A stretch of DNA of 64,000 nucleotides from Halorussus vallis (GCF_024138165.1 NZ_CP100000.1:2046001-2110000); one strand, 5' to 3'; shown: positions 26,658 through 35,390, counted from the first letter of the stretch. Made by a program: numbers and translations. Notes: generated by a model from the letters alone, not told the origin.

Positions 26658-28628
26658 ATGGAGTTGGAGGCGATACCGGGCGTCGGGTCGAAGACGGCGG
26701 CGGCGCTCGCGCAACTGGACGACCCCGAGCGCGCGCTGAAGACCGGCGACGTCGCCGAACTGGCGAGCGCGCCCGGCATCACGGAGGGCCGGGCCGCCGC
26801 CATCGCGCGCGGCGCCATCCGCGAGCGCCACGGCGACCCCGGCGGCTTCCTCGCGACCGACCGCGCGCGGGAACTCTACCGCGACGCGCTCGGCCTGCTG
26901 AAGGCCCGGACGGTCACGACCTACGGCGAGAAGCGCCTCGAAACCTTCTACCCCAGCGGCGTCGCCTCGCGCATCGAGGAGGCCCGAGAGTTCGCCGCGC
27001 GGGCGGTCGAGCGCGAACCGAACGAGGCGGTACTCGACGCGCTGGCCGGCGTCGAACCGCTGGTCGAGTCCCGGGACGCGATGGTCCGTGACCGCTGTCT
27101 GGCGACGACCGACGCCGAGCGCTACACCGCGGCCCAGAACGCCATCCCCGAACTCAGCGTCGAAATCGTCGAGGACGCCCGCGACCTGGCCGACCTCGCG
27201 CGGGGCTACTCGACGGTGGTCGCGCTCGACGAGGAGTTCACCGGAGTCACGGTCGACGGCGACGTGCGGGTCGAACCCGACGCGCTCGAACGCCCCGCCG
27301 AAGTCGTCCCCGAGCGCGTGCTGGGCTTCTACGCGGCGAACCGCGACAGCCTCCGGGCGGCCGCCGAGGTCCACCGTGCGGCCGGCATCGACCCGCCGCT
27401 CGACCTCGACGCGCTCGAAGCCGCGCTGGAGCAGGTCGAGACGGACGGCACCGTCGTCGGCGACGAGGAACTCGACCGACTGACCCGGGCGACCGCCGAC
27501 CTCGACGCGGCGGTTTCGACCGCCGAGAGTCTCGCCAACGACCGCCTCAGGGAGGCCATCGAGGAGGAGGACGTCACCATCGAGGGGTCGGACCTGCTGT
27601 CACTGGTCGAGCGCGGCGCGGGCGTCGACTCGCTGCTCTCGCGCGAACTGAGCGACCAGTACGCCGCCGCCGTCGCCGACGCCCGCGAGGACCTCGTGGC
27701 GTCGCTCGACCTCGATTCGGGCGAGGCCGAGGTCGCCCGCCGGGCGTTCCCCGAGGAGCCGACGTTCCCCGTCGAGCACGACGAGCAGGCCATCTCGCGG
27801 CTCCGCGACGACCTCAACGCCGCGAAGGACCGCCGGGCCGCCAGCCGGAAGCGCGAACTGGCGGCGGAGCTGGCGGACCGCCGCGAGGACGCCGAGAAGC
27901 TCGTGCGGACCGCGCTCGAACTCGACGTCGAACTGGCGGTGTCGCGGTTCGCTCGCGATTTCGACTGCGTCGAGGCCGAGTTCGGCGGCGAGGGGTTCGC
28001 CATCGAGGGCGGGCGCTCGCCGCTGCTCGACGTCGAGTTCGCCGAGGTGGAGCCGGTCGACTACGCCGTCTCGGACGTGGCGTTGCTGTCGGGGGTCAAC
28101 TCCGGCGGAAAGACCTCGACGCTCGACCTGGTCGCGCTGATAACCATCTTGGCCCACATGGGCATGCCGGTGCCCGCCGAGTCGGTCCGAATGGAGCGCT
28201 TCGGCGAACTCCACTACCACGCGAAGACCCAGGGGACGCTGGACGCGGGGGCGTTCGAGAGCACGCTCCGGGAGTTCGCGGGGCTGGCCAGCGGGAGCGA
28301 GGACCGACTCGTGCTGGTCGACGAACTCGAGAGCATCACCGAACCCGGCGCGAGCGCCAAGATAATCGCCGGCATCCTCGAGGAGTTGCGAGGTCGGGAG
28401 GTGACGGGCGTGTTCGTCTCGCACCTCGCGGCCGAGATTCGGGACGTGGCCGACTACGACGTGGCCGTCGACGGCATCGAGGCCGAGGGGCTGGTCGACG
28501 GCGAACTGATGGTGAACCGCTCGCCGGTGAAGGGCCACCTCGCGCGCTCGACGCCAGAACTCATCGTGGAGAAACTGTCGAACGACGCCGACGGCGGCTT
28601 CTACGACCGCCTGCTGGAGAAATTTTAG
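26658..28628 (+). CDS. MutS-family ATPase with N-terminal helix-hairpin-helix (archaeal MutS5-like)
   Basis: The 656-residue protein starts with a helix-hairpin-helix (LEAIPGVGSKTAAALAQLDD) followed by a second HhH-like copy (LASAPGITEGRAAAIARG). A long helical, probably coiled-coil middle (~210-450) carries many Glu/Arg heptads. The C-terminal ABC-type ATPase has Walker A GVNSGGKTSTLDL and Walker B LVLVDELESITEPG. It also has the MutS His loop VFVSHLAAEIRDVADYDV. It lacks the MutS1 mismatch-reading FxE domain, so a role in mismatch repair is unlikely; branched or oxidised DNA is more plausible. It is divergent from the SagB-like gene with a 90-bp shared promoter. Confidence 0.86.
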   Translation: MELEAIPGVGSKTAAALAQLDDPERALKTGDVAELASAPGITEGRAAAIARGAIRERHGDPGGFLATDRARELYRDALGLLKARTVTTYGEKRLETFYPSGVASRIEEAREFAARAVEREPNEAVLDALAGVEPLVESRDAMVRDRCLATTDAERYTAAQNAIPELSVEIVEDARDLADLARGYSTVVALDEEFTGVTVDGDVRVEPDALERPAEVVPERVLGFYAANRDSLRAAAEVHRAAGIDPPLDLDALEAALEQVETDGTVVGDEELDRLTRATADLDAAVSTAESLANDRLREAIEEEDVTIEGSDLLSLVERGAGVDSLLSRELSDQYAAAVADAREDLVASLDLDSGEAEVARRAFPEEPTFPVEHDEQAISRLRDDLNAAKDRRAASRKRELAAELADRREDAEKLVRTALELDVELAVSRFARDFDCVEAEFGGEGFAIEGGRSPLLDVEFAEVEPVDYAVSDVALLSGVNSGGKTSTLDLVALITILAHMGMPVPAESVRMERFGELHYHAKTQGTLDAGAFESTLREFAGLASGSEDRLVLVDELESITEPGASAKIIAGILEELRGREVTGVFVSHLAAEIRDVADYDVAVDGIEAEGLVDGELMVNRSPVKGHLARSTPELIVEKLSNDADGGFYDRLLEKF

Positions 28629-28707
28629 CCGACGAGCCGACCCGGAAAGCCACAGCAGTTATCCCGGTCGCCGGCGTCTCGGTAGCCGCCCCGGGGAGGG
28701 GAGACAG

Positions 28708-28866
28708 ATGGCACACCAGTTCGAATGTCCCCAGCAGAGCTGCGAGTTCATGGTCCGGGCGAACGACGAGAACGAGGTCGTCGACGTGGCCCAGGAACAC
28801 GCCCGAGACAAACACGGGATGTCGATGAGCCGCGACGACATCCAGGGGAACGTCCAGCAGGCGTAG
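28708..28866 (+). CDS. DUF1059 small protein
   Basis: This 52-residue protein reads MAHQFECPQQSCEFMVRA, then a short acidic stretch EVVDVAQEHARDKHGM. The pattern, C7-x4-C12 with a following His-rich helix (EHARDKHG), is the DUF1059 signature, a small widespread family of unknown function that may bind a metal through the Cys and His residues. It lies 80 bp after the MutS-like gene and before orc1/cdc6 on the same strand, with no sign of functional linkage. Confidence 0.82.
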   Translation: MAHQFECPQQSCEFMVRANDENEVVDVAQEHARDKHGMSMSRDDIQGNVQQA

Positions 28867-28952
28867 ATTCGCCGAAACCGAATACCGGGTCGCGAGGGCC
28901 CGAGAGTCCGCCGTAGCAGTCTCAGCTGGCCGATATTTTCGACTGCCGAAAG

Positions 28953-28960
28953 GTTAAGTA
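28953..28960 (+). promoter_or_regulatory. TATA-like box for orc1/cdc6
   Basis: GTTAAGTA is centred about 27 nt upstream of the ATG at 28984 and supports that start. I looked for origin-recognition-box repeats in this 118-bp gap and saw none. Confidence 0.45.
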
Positions 28961-28983
28961 GCTGGACCGGCGTGGTGAAAGTG

Positions 28984-30117
28984 ATGGCAGACGACCCCGA
29001 GGAGGGGATGCTCTCGTGGGACGAATCCGTGTTCAGAGACGAGCACGTCTTCGAAATCGACTACGTCCCAGAGACGTTCGCCCACCGGGAGAGCCAGATG
29101 CGCAGTCTCAAGTACGCGCTCCGGCCCGCCGCGCGCGGGTCGCGGCCGCTGAACGTCATCTCGCGCGGGCCGCCCGGCACCGGCAAGACCACCGCGGTCC
29201 AGAAGCTCTTCAGCGAACTGGCGGCCCAGACCGACGTGCGGACCGTCCGGGTCAACTGTCAGGTCGACTCGACGCGCTACTCCGTGTTCTCGCGCATCTT
29301 CGAGGGCATCTTCGAGTACGAGCCGCCCTCGTCGGGCATCTCGTTCAAGAAACTGTTCCGCCAGATTACCGAGAAACTGGTCGAGGAGGACGAGGTGCTC
29401 GTCGTCGCGCTCGACGACGTGAACTACCTCTTCTACGAGGGCGAGGCTTCGGACACGCTGTATTCGCTGCTGCGGGCCCACGAGGCCCACAGCGGCGCGA
29501 AGATCGGCGTCATCGTCGTCTCCTCGGACATGAACCTCGACGTCATCGAGGAACTCGACGGCCGGGTCCAGAGCGTCTTCCGACCGGAGGACGTCTACTT
29601 CCCGGTGTACGACCGCGAGGAGATCGTCGACATCCTCCGCGAGCGCGTCGAGCGCGGCTTCCACGAGGGCGTGGTCTCGGCGGAGGTGCTCGACCGCGTG
29701 GCCGAGTTGACCGCCGAGAGCGGCGACCTACGGGTCGGCATCGACCTGCTGCGCCGGGCGGGGCTGAACGCCGAGATGCGCGCCAGCCGGACCGTCAGCG
29801 TCGAGGACGTCGAACAGGCCTACCAGAAGTCGAAGTTCGTCCACCTGAGCCACAGCCTCCGGGCGCTCTCGGACAGCGAGATCGAACTCCTGCGGGTCAT
29901 CGCCGAGCACGACGGCGAGCGCGCCGGCGACGTCTACGACGCCTTCCACGAGCAGACCGACCTCGGCTACACACGCTACTCCGAGATCATCAACAAACTC
30001 GACCAACTAGACATCATCGACGCGACCTACACCAACGTCGAGGGGCGCGGGCGCTCGCGACAGCTCTCGCTGCGCTACGAGCCCGACGCGGTGCTGAATC
30101 GGCTCGACGGCCAGTAG
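28984..30117 (+). CDS. orc1: Orc1/Cdc6-type replication initiator
   Basis: This AAA+ protein binds replication origins and loads MCM. The 377-residue protein has Walker A RGPPGTGKTTAV, Walker B LVVALDDVNYLF and a sensor-1 region VIVVSSDMNLD. The lid domain contains RVGIDLLRRAGLNAEM (sensor 2 Arg). The C-terminal winged helix is HDGERAGDVYDAFHEQTDLGYTRYSEIINKLDQLDIID. Four extra in-frame codons upstream begin with GTG. The ATG at 28984 follows a TATA-like TTAAGTA by about 25 nt, so I prefer it. No origin-recognition-box repeats are evident nearby, so this copy may not mark an active origin. Confidence 0.92.
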   Translation: MADDPEEGMLSWDESVFRDEHVFEIDYVPETFAHRESQMRSLKYALRPAARGSRPLNVISRGPPGTGKTTAVQKLFSELAAQTDVRTVRVNCQVDSTRYSVFSRIFEGIFEYEPPSSGISFKKLFRQITEKLVEEDEVLVVALDDVNYLFYEGEASDTLYSLLRAHEAHSGAKIGVIVVSSDMNLDVIEELDGRVQSVFRPEDVYFPVYDREEIVDILRERVERGFHEGVVSAEVLDRVAELTAESGDLRVGIDLLRRAGLNAEMRASRTVSVEDVEQAYQKSKFVHLSHSLRALSDSEIELLRVIAEHDGERAGDVYDAFHEQTDLGYTRYSEIINKLDQLDIIDATYTNVEGRGRSRQLSLRYEPDAVLNRLDGQ

Positions 30118-30152
30118 CCGACCCGAACTTCTCCGGAGAAGAGCGACGCCAT

Positions 30153-30485
30153 ACAGCCGAATTACAGGGCGTGTAGCGCCCGCACCAGCGATTCGAAGAT
30201 GCGACTGCGCCGAGACGCCTCGCGTCTCGGCGCAGTCGTGTGTCCTTTTTGGTCTTCTCGTGAGCGAAGTCGTTCGAAAGGCGAAGCCTTTCGTGATGTC
30301 ATCAGAAATCGGAGATTTCTGATTGCAAGCGGGAGCAGCGCTCCCGCAATGACGAGAGAGCTTCGCTCTCTCGAACCACGAACGAGAGCTCGCGGGAGCG
30401 GAGCTCCCACGGTGCAGATTTTTGCGGGGAGCGGTGGCCGGAGCGCCGGAGGCGCTCACGGCCACCCGACGCAGCAAAAAGGTGG
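30153..30485 (+). repeat. Family B intergenic repeat, copy B1: terminator-like hairpin plus string of mini-hairpins
   Basis: The element starts ACAGCCGAATTACAGGGCG and ends AAAAAGGTGG. It first forms a 16-bp stem (30203-30218 with 30222-30237, CTC loop) followed by GTGTGTCCTTTTT, a good terminator for orc1. Then come mini-hairpins: 30275-30293 (GAA loop), 30301-30323 (GGA), 30329-30347 (AGC), 30353-30373 (TTC), 30394-30408 (GGA) and 30434-30465 (GGA, one bulge). A second copy with different stems occurs at 32467-32729. No gene is seen in the 370-bp gap. Confidence 0.8.
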
Positions 30486-30487
30486 TT

Positions 30488-31189
30488 TCAGAACCGTTCC
30501 GTGTGCGGCCGCAGGTCCAGTTCCAGCGTCCACGCGCTCCGGTCCTGTTCGACCAGATGCCAGTAGTTCTCGGCGATTTCGTCGGGGTCGAGGAACGTCT
30601 CCTCGTCGCGGTCGGGGTTCGACTCGCGGGCGCTCGGGGTGAGAATCTGGCCGTCGATGACGACGTGGGCGACGTGGATTCCCTCGGGACCGAGTTCCCT
30701 TGCCATCGACTCGGCCATCCCGCGGGCGGCGAACTTCGCGCTGGAGAAGCCGAGCGCGCCCTCGCGGCCGCGAATCGCGGAGGTCGCGCCGGTGAAGATG
30801 ACGGTGCCGCCGTCGCCGTCGAGCATGTCCGGGACGGCCTCCTTCGCGCAGAGGAACGCGCCGTAGCCGCCGACGCGCCACGCTTGCTCGAACTCTTCGG
30901 CCGAGAGGTTCCGCAGTCCCTCCCACGCGCCGCCGCTGGCGTGGTTGACCAGCACGTCTACCGGGCCGAGTTCGTCCCGAACGCGCTCGAACCCCCGTTT
31001 CACGTCGTCCGGGTCGCTCACGTCCGTCTCGACGCCCACCGCGTCGGTCGGGAGGTCGTCCGCGAGGTCGGAAACGTAGTCGCCCGAGCGGGCGAACAGG
31101 CCCACCTCACAGCCCTCGTCGGCGAACGTCCGGGCGATCGATTCGCCCAGACCCGGTCCCACGCCTGCGATTACCGCGGTTGGTGCCAT
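30488..31189 (-). CDS. Atypical short-chain dehydrogenase/reductase-like protein
   Basis: The 233-residue protein has the SDR Rossmann fold: TAVIAGVGPGLGESIART binds the cofactor (G-x3-G-x-G variant VGPGLG), then NHASGG, and GTVIFTGATSAIRG with the catalytic Ser region. The usual Y-x3-K active site is replaced by GFSSAKFAARG, so Phe stands where the catalytic Tyr should be; the Lys remains. The Arg in GLFARSGD suggests NADP(H). The missing Tyr means classical reductase activity is doubtful; it may be a binding or regulatory SDR. It is monocistronic and begins 60 bp before the next minus-strand gene ends. Confidence 0.82.
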   Translation of the reverse strand: MAPTAVIAGVGPGLGESIARTFADEGCEVGLFARSGDYVSDLADDLPTDAVGVETDVSDPDDVKRGFERVRDELGPVDVLVNHASGGAWEGLRNLSAEEFEQAWRVGGYGAFLCAKEAVPDMLDGDGGTVIFTGATSAIRGREGALGFSSAKFAARGMAESMARELGPEGIHVAHVVIDGQILTPSARESNPDRDEETFLDPDEIAENYWHLVEQDRSAWTLELDLRPHTERF

Positions 31190-31252
31190 GGCTCGCGGTA
31201 CGGCGCGGAGCCGGAAAGAGTCCGCGGCGAGGCCGATTCTCGGCGGACCCGT

Positions 31253-32197
31253 TCAGAGCTTCCGAGCCAGTTTCGCCAGCAGTCCGGTCATCGTCCCCGT
31301 GAACGTGACGTCCTCCACGGCGTAGCCGCCCTTCGAAACCTTCGCGAAGTGGACCCGGACGGCGGCGTTCTCTGCCGTCCGTAGCAGGTCACCGAGGCGC
31401 ACGTCCGACAGCGCCTCGCCCACGGACGAGAGCGACAGCGAGCCGTCCTCGGCGTGTGCGGCGAGTTCCTCGAAGGTGTTCGTCCGAGCGGTGGACGTCG
31501 GCGGCTCGACGGTCATCGTCAGCTCCTCGAACGAGGCCGACTTGGACTCGGCAGTCACTTCGCCCGTCGCGGCGGTGACTTCGAGCGCGCCGTCTTTGCC
31601 CCGTGCGGTCACGTCCTCGGCGGTCAGCGTCGTTTCGCCGCGAGCGATCCGCACGGTCCGGAACTGTGTGGCGCCGAGCCCGGAGACGGACTCGCCAGCC
31701 GCCAGGTCGGCCGCCCCGTCGGGGACGATGCCGCCGACGGTCCCGGTGGCCGCCACTTCGTCGGCGAGCGGTCGGCCGTCGGCCGCGAGCGACGAGAGTT
31801 CGAGCTTCGCCGACGCGTCCTCGGGCACGTCGGCGCGCCCGAGCGCCGCGAACAGGTCGGTCGCCGACCCCTCGCTGGTCGCGTCGGCGAACCCCCGGCG
31901 GAGCATCCGATACGACTCGTCGTCGACCTGTTCGACGGTCACCCGAACGCCGTCGGCCGACAGCGTTCGCGTCTCGGTTTCGATGCGTCCGCCGCGCGCC
32001 CGGATGACCGCGGCGTCGCCATCGCGGGTCATCGCCGCCGAGTCGGCCGAGAGCGTCGCGGTGCCGAGCGTCGCCGAGACGTCCTCGACTCGCTCGGACT
32101 CGGCGTCCTGTGCGAGCGCGGTGGTCGAACTCGCGGAGACGCCCGCGAGCGCGAGTGTCGTGGAGGCGACCGTGGCCCCGAACTGGCGTCGGTTCAT
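31253..32197 (-). CDS. Tat-exported haloarchaeal protein of unknown function
   Basis: The 314-residue protein begins with a Tat signal, MNRRQFGATVASTTLALAGV, with the twin arginine at residues 3-4 and probable cleavage after ALA near residue 29. The mature part has no recognised domain. It is rich in Ala, Thr and Asp with several short predicted strands (GTATLSADSAAMTRDGDAAVI; ARGGRIETETRTLSADGV). It has no C-terminal anchor, so it is probably released or held by partners. The start at 32197 is fixed by the signal; the longer upstream frame is not conserved-looking. It lies 550 bp from its neighbour. Confidence 0.7.
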   Translation of the reverse strand: MNRRQFGATVASTTLALAGVSASSTTALAQDAESERVEDVSATLGTATLSADSAAMTRDGDAAVIRARGGRIETETRTLSADGVRVTVEQVDDESYRMLRRGFADATSEGSATDLFAALGRADVPEDASAKLELSSLAADGRPLADEVAATGTVGGIVPDGAADLAAGESVSGLGATQFRTVRIARGETTLTAEDVTARGKDGALEVTAATGEVTAESKSASFEELTMTVEPPTSTARTNTFEELAAHAEDGSLSLSSVGEALSDVRLGDLLRTAENAAVRVHFAKVSKGGYAVEDVTFTGTMTGLLAKLARKL

Positions 32198-32466
32198 GCA
32201 CTTCTCGAGGAGTGGCCCGAGGGTGATAAATCGGAGACGCCGTTCGCACGGTTCGCGGGGACCCTCCAGACGGTTCAGCGGAAAACGGTCGACGGGACGA
32301 GACGATTGAGGGAGCTTAGGCGTGGGCGGGCCGGGGCGACCGCGCCCGCGGTCGCCCCGGTCGAAACTGACCGGGAGAGCATCACTGTCGACGGATAAGC
32401 CGGGTCTGTGAGAGGTTTGGCGACACCTGACGAGACGAGTCTTTCGAAGAGGACGAGCACTACTAC

Positions 32467-32729
32467 ACAGCCGAACTACAGGGCGCGAAGCGCCCGCACC
32501 AGCGTCTCCGCCAGCGAGCCGAAGGCTCACGCACCGACGGTCCGAAGATGCGCTGAGGCCGAGTCGCATCGCAACTCGGCCTCAGTGCGTGTCCTTTTTT
32601 GGTCCAGATTTTTTCGAGCACCGTGGGAGCGAAGCTCCCACGAGCCGTGCGAGCGGCGGAGCCGCGAGCAGAGAGCGGTGGCCGAGTAGGCCGGAGGCGT
32701 GCTCGGCGACCCGACGACAAAAAAGGTGG
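32467..32729 (+). repeat. Family B intergenic repeat, copy B2
   Basis: This second copy of the B element shares the start ACAGCCGAACTACAGGGCG, the stretch GAAGATGCG before the main hairpin, GTGTCCTTTTTTGG after it, and the AAAAAGGTGG end. The main stem is 32553-32564 with 32574-32585 (12 bp), different in sequence from B1 but still paired. Further hairpins are GTGGGAGC-GAA-GCTCCCAC (32623-32641) and GCGGC-GGA-GCCGC (about 32653-32665). It lies upstream of the minus-strand Tat-protein gene and downstream of the MacB-type permease. The 550-bp gap holds no other recognisable feature. Confidence 0.8.
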
Positions 32730-32747
32730 AGCTGAAAGGTGGTGTTG

Positions 32748-33992
32748 TTACTCGTACCGGAGCGCGTCGATGGGGTCGGTGTTCGCGGCGTTCCACGCCG
32801 GATACAGCCCCGCCAGCACGCCGACGAGCACGCCGACCACGACCGCGATGGCGAACCACTTGTAGGGTAGTACGAGCGAGAGGCCGATGTACTGGCCCGC
32901 CGCGTACGCGCCGAGGACGCCCACCGGAATGCCGACGATCGACCCGAGTACGCCGAGCAACACCGCCTCCAGCAGGAACAACTGGAGCACGTCGCGGTTC
33001 TGCGCGCCGACGGCCTTCATAATGCCGATCTCCTTGGTGCGCTCGGTCACCGACACCAGCATGATGTTGGCGATGCCGATGGAGCCGACGACGAGCGAGA
33101 TGACCGCGATGCCGGTGATGAAGCTCGTCAGGGTGTTCAACAGCTCTTCGAGCTGGTCGACGAGGTCCTGGTCGGTCGAAACCGAGAACTCGTAGCCGTC
33201 GGGCGCGAGTTGGGCGGCGTCCGAGCGGTTCGTCAGGTAGGCTCTGACGGATTCCTTGGTTTCTGCGACCGCGCCGAAGTCCTCGGCGACCACCGTCACC
33301 GTCGGGTAGACGCGCTGGCTCTCGCCGGTGGTCGGGCTCTCGATGGTGGTCCGGTAGAACGGGTCGGTCGGGACGAAGACGAGCGGCTGGGAGCCGAGTC
33401 CCTCGAAGGGGCCGCCGGCCGCCGAGGAGTTGAGCAGGCCGACGACTTCGGCCTCGACGGAGTCGCCCGACGCGAGTCGGAGCGTGACGTTCTCGCCGAC
33501 CGCGACCTGCGTGTCGAACAGCTTGGCGGCCTGTTCGTTCAGCACGACCTCGCGCTGGCCCTGCCGGAACGCTCGGCCGGCGACGAAGCTCCCCGAGTCG
33601 AAGTAGGCGGGCGCCGTCGCTATCACCTGCCGCTGAGCGACGGTGTTGCCACTGTGGGAGAGGCCGGCGGTCGGGACGATGCCCCGCGGAACGACCGACT
33701 GCACCCCCGAGAGGTTCCGGAGTTCGGACACGTCGCGCTCGGTGAACACCGGTTGGGCGCCCGCGCCAGGCGTGCCGCCGCCCTCGCCCTCGGGGCTGGC
33801 CCAGACGTAGACGTTGGGCGTGCGGTCGGCGCCGACCTGGCCGAGCACGTCGGCCCGGAGGCTGGTGCCCAGCGTGACGAAAGTGATGACCGCCGCGACG
33901 CCGATGACGACACCCAGCGTGGTCAGCGTCGAGCGAAGCTTGTGGCTCCGGATGGCTCGCCAGCTCAGTCGCAGACTCTCCGTGAACTCCAT
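32748..33992 (-). CDS. MacB/LolC-type ABC transporter permease
   Basis: The 414-residue permease has an N-terminal helix (LRSTLTTLGVVIGVAAVITFVTLG, ~20-45) with the coupling helix just before it. A large extracellular MacB-PCD domain (~60-275) follows, with the conserved GRAFRQGQREVVLNEQAAKLFD. The FtsX-type end has three helices (~285-410), including VVGSIGIANIMLVSVTERTKEIGIMKAVGAQ, cited in part: IANIMLVSVTERTKEIG. Such proteins extrude or lift lipoproteins, peptides or antibiotics. A matching ATPase is at 36271-37089, about 2.3 kb away with unrelated genes between. No adaptor (HlyD-like) gene is present. Confidence 0.9.
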   Translation of the reverse strand: MEFTESLRLSWRAIRSHKLRSTLTTLGVVIGVAAVITFVTLGTSLRADVLGQVGADRTPNVYVWASPEGEGGGTPGAGAQPVFTERDVSELRNLSGVQSVVPRGIVPTAGLSHSGNTVAQRQVIATAPAYFDSGSFVAGRAFRQGQREVVLNEQAAKLFDTQVAVGENVTLRLASGDSVEAEVVGLLNSSAAGGPFEGLGSQPLVFVPTDPFYRTTIESPTTGESQRVYPTVTVVAEDFGAVAETKESVRAYLTNRSDAAQLAPDGYEFSVSTDQDLVDQLEELLNTLTSFITGIAVISLVVGSIGIANIMLVSVTERTKEIGIMKAVGAQNRDVLQLFLLEAVLLGVLGSIVGIPVGVLGAYAAGQYIGLSLVLPYKWFAIAVVVGVLVGVLAGLYPAWNAANTDPIDALRYE

Positions 33993-34034
33993 TCGGTGTC
34001 GTACGGTCCTCGCGCGAACGCCTCGGTCGCGGCG

Positions 34035-34071
34035 GCCCGAGCGGGTCCGATGACGTCGGACCCGCTCGGGC
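34035..34071. terminator. 16-bp hairpin between antiporter and permease genes
   Basis: 34035-34050 pairs with 34056-34071 (GCCCGAGCGGGTCCGA type) around a TGACG loop. It lies between the permease start (33992) and the antiporter stop (34191), both on the minus strand, so it likely ends the antiporter transcript. Confidence 0.5.
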
Positions 34072-34190
34072 GCGACTGTCCAGTTCCCCGACCTCCCCTT
34101 CGTCCGGTCGTCCCCCGATGTAGCGGAGCGGTCGTCCGCTCTAGGTCGACGGCGATACTTAAGATACCGGCCGCGTCCGGCGTCGCCGGT

Positions 34191-35390
34191 TCACCCCTCG
34201 ACGGGGAGCGCGGCGAAGAACGCGACGTTGATGACGAGGTAGACGACGTAGAGCGCGAGCAGTCCCGCCCCCGCGAACCTGGTCAGCCGACCCCGGCGGA
34301 ACAGGTAGGCCGACGCCCCGGCGAACAGCAGGAGCACGGGCAGGTGGAAGTACAGCGCCCGCGGGCTGGTCGAGATGGAGCCGACCAGCGCCACGATGCC
34401 GGTGTTAGCCGTGACGAAGAAGATGAGACTCCCGATGATGCCCCCGACCGTGACCTCGTAGTAACCCAGCCGAACCGGCTCGATGGCCAGCAGCAGGTCG
34501 TCGAGCGTGAACACGATGGTGACCAGCGTGACCCCGAAGATGGTCTCCCGGAGGTCCCACGTCTCGAGGATGCCCTCGGTCCCCGCCGAAGCAAACTGCG
34601 CGCCGAGGACGACGCCCCCGAGCGCGAGGAGCATCACGACCGGCCAGAACCAGTCGTGCCGCGAGAGCCGACGCACCGCGGCCGGGAGGTCGTCGTCGAC
34701 CGGCGTCTCGGCGCCGTCGGCGCTCGTGGCGGCCTCCATCACCTCGGTCGAGCGCATGTACGACCGGTCGCCGCCGAGTTCCTTCCGGGCGATGTAGCCG
34801 AACACCGCCAGGAAGGCGCCGATGAGGAGCACGCCGTGGAGTGGCGCGATCTCGCCGGCGACGAGGAACGGGAGCAACACGAGCGGCGAGGCGACCATGA
34901 TGGCGAGGTAGTCGTCGGGCACCGACACCTCGAACGGGTAGGCCAGCGCCGCCACCGCCAGCGTCAGCCCGAAGATGGAGATGGCGTTGCCGATGGCCAG
35001 TCCGAACGCCACGTCCTGCATCTCGGCGAAGCCGGTGAAGAGGCCGAACGCGACGTTGTCGACCTCGGTGCCCGAAACCACGATGGCCAGCAACAGCGCC
35101 GAGACGCCGAACCGCGAGGCGGTCCGGACCAGCGCGTGGATGAGTACCTCGACGCTGGCGAGCAGTATCAGCGACCCGAGCAGGAACGCCCCGACCGCGG
35201 CCCACCCCGTCACCGACAGCAGTTCTCCCGATTCGCTCGATTCGCCCGATTCCCCCGCCGCTCCTTGGTCGTCGTCCTGCGCGGCGACGCCGCCGACGGC
35301 GAGCGCGAGGACGACCAGCGCGACCAGACAGACCCGACGCGCGTCGAAATACACGTTTGCAGTTCCCCCTACCGCCTCCACGACCGCCAC
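34191..35390 (-). CDS. Sodium/calcium exchanger family protein (YrbG-type)
   Basis: This 399-residue membrane protein has two inverted CaCA repeats. Repeat 1 has SALLLAIVVSGTEVDNVAFGLF and repeat 2 has FGVTLVTIVFTLDDLLLAIEP; these are positions where typical exchangers have GTSLPE and GGSLPE-like motifs. The first repeat keeps the acidic residue, while Asp pairs replace the canonical Glu in the second, so ion selectivity may differ. It has about ten helices, an N-terminal signal-like helix with a short acidic loop (QDDDQGAAGESGESSESGE), and a cytoplasmic middle loop (~205-245). The start could also be GTG nearer the first helix. Confidence 0.8.
   Translation of the reverse strand: MAVVEAVGGTANVYFDARRVCLVALVVLALAVGGVAAQDDDQGAAGESGESSESGELLSVTGWAAVGAFLLGSLILLASVEVLIHALVRTASRFGVSALLLAIVVSGTEVDNVAFGLFTGFAEMQDVAFGLAIGNAISIFGLTLAVAALAYPFEVSVPDDYLAIMVASPLVLLPFLVAGEIAPLHGVLLIGAFLAVFGYIARKELGGDRSYMRSTEVMEAATSADGAETPVDDDLPAAVRRLSRHDWFWPVVMLLALGGVVLGAQFASAGTEGILETWDLRETIFGVTLVTIVFTLDDLLLAIEPVRLGYYEVTVGGIIGSLIFFVTANTGIVALVGSISTSPRALYFHLPVLLLFAGASAYLFRRGRLTRFAGAGLLALYVVYLVINVAFFAALPVEG

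Noticed and set aside
28867-28983. Replication origin beside orc1/cdc6
   Set aside because: I looked for repeated origin-recognition-box sequences and an AT-rich unwinding element and found none. The gap is only about 120 bp.
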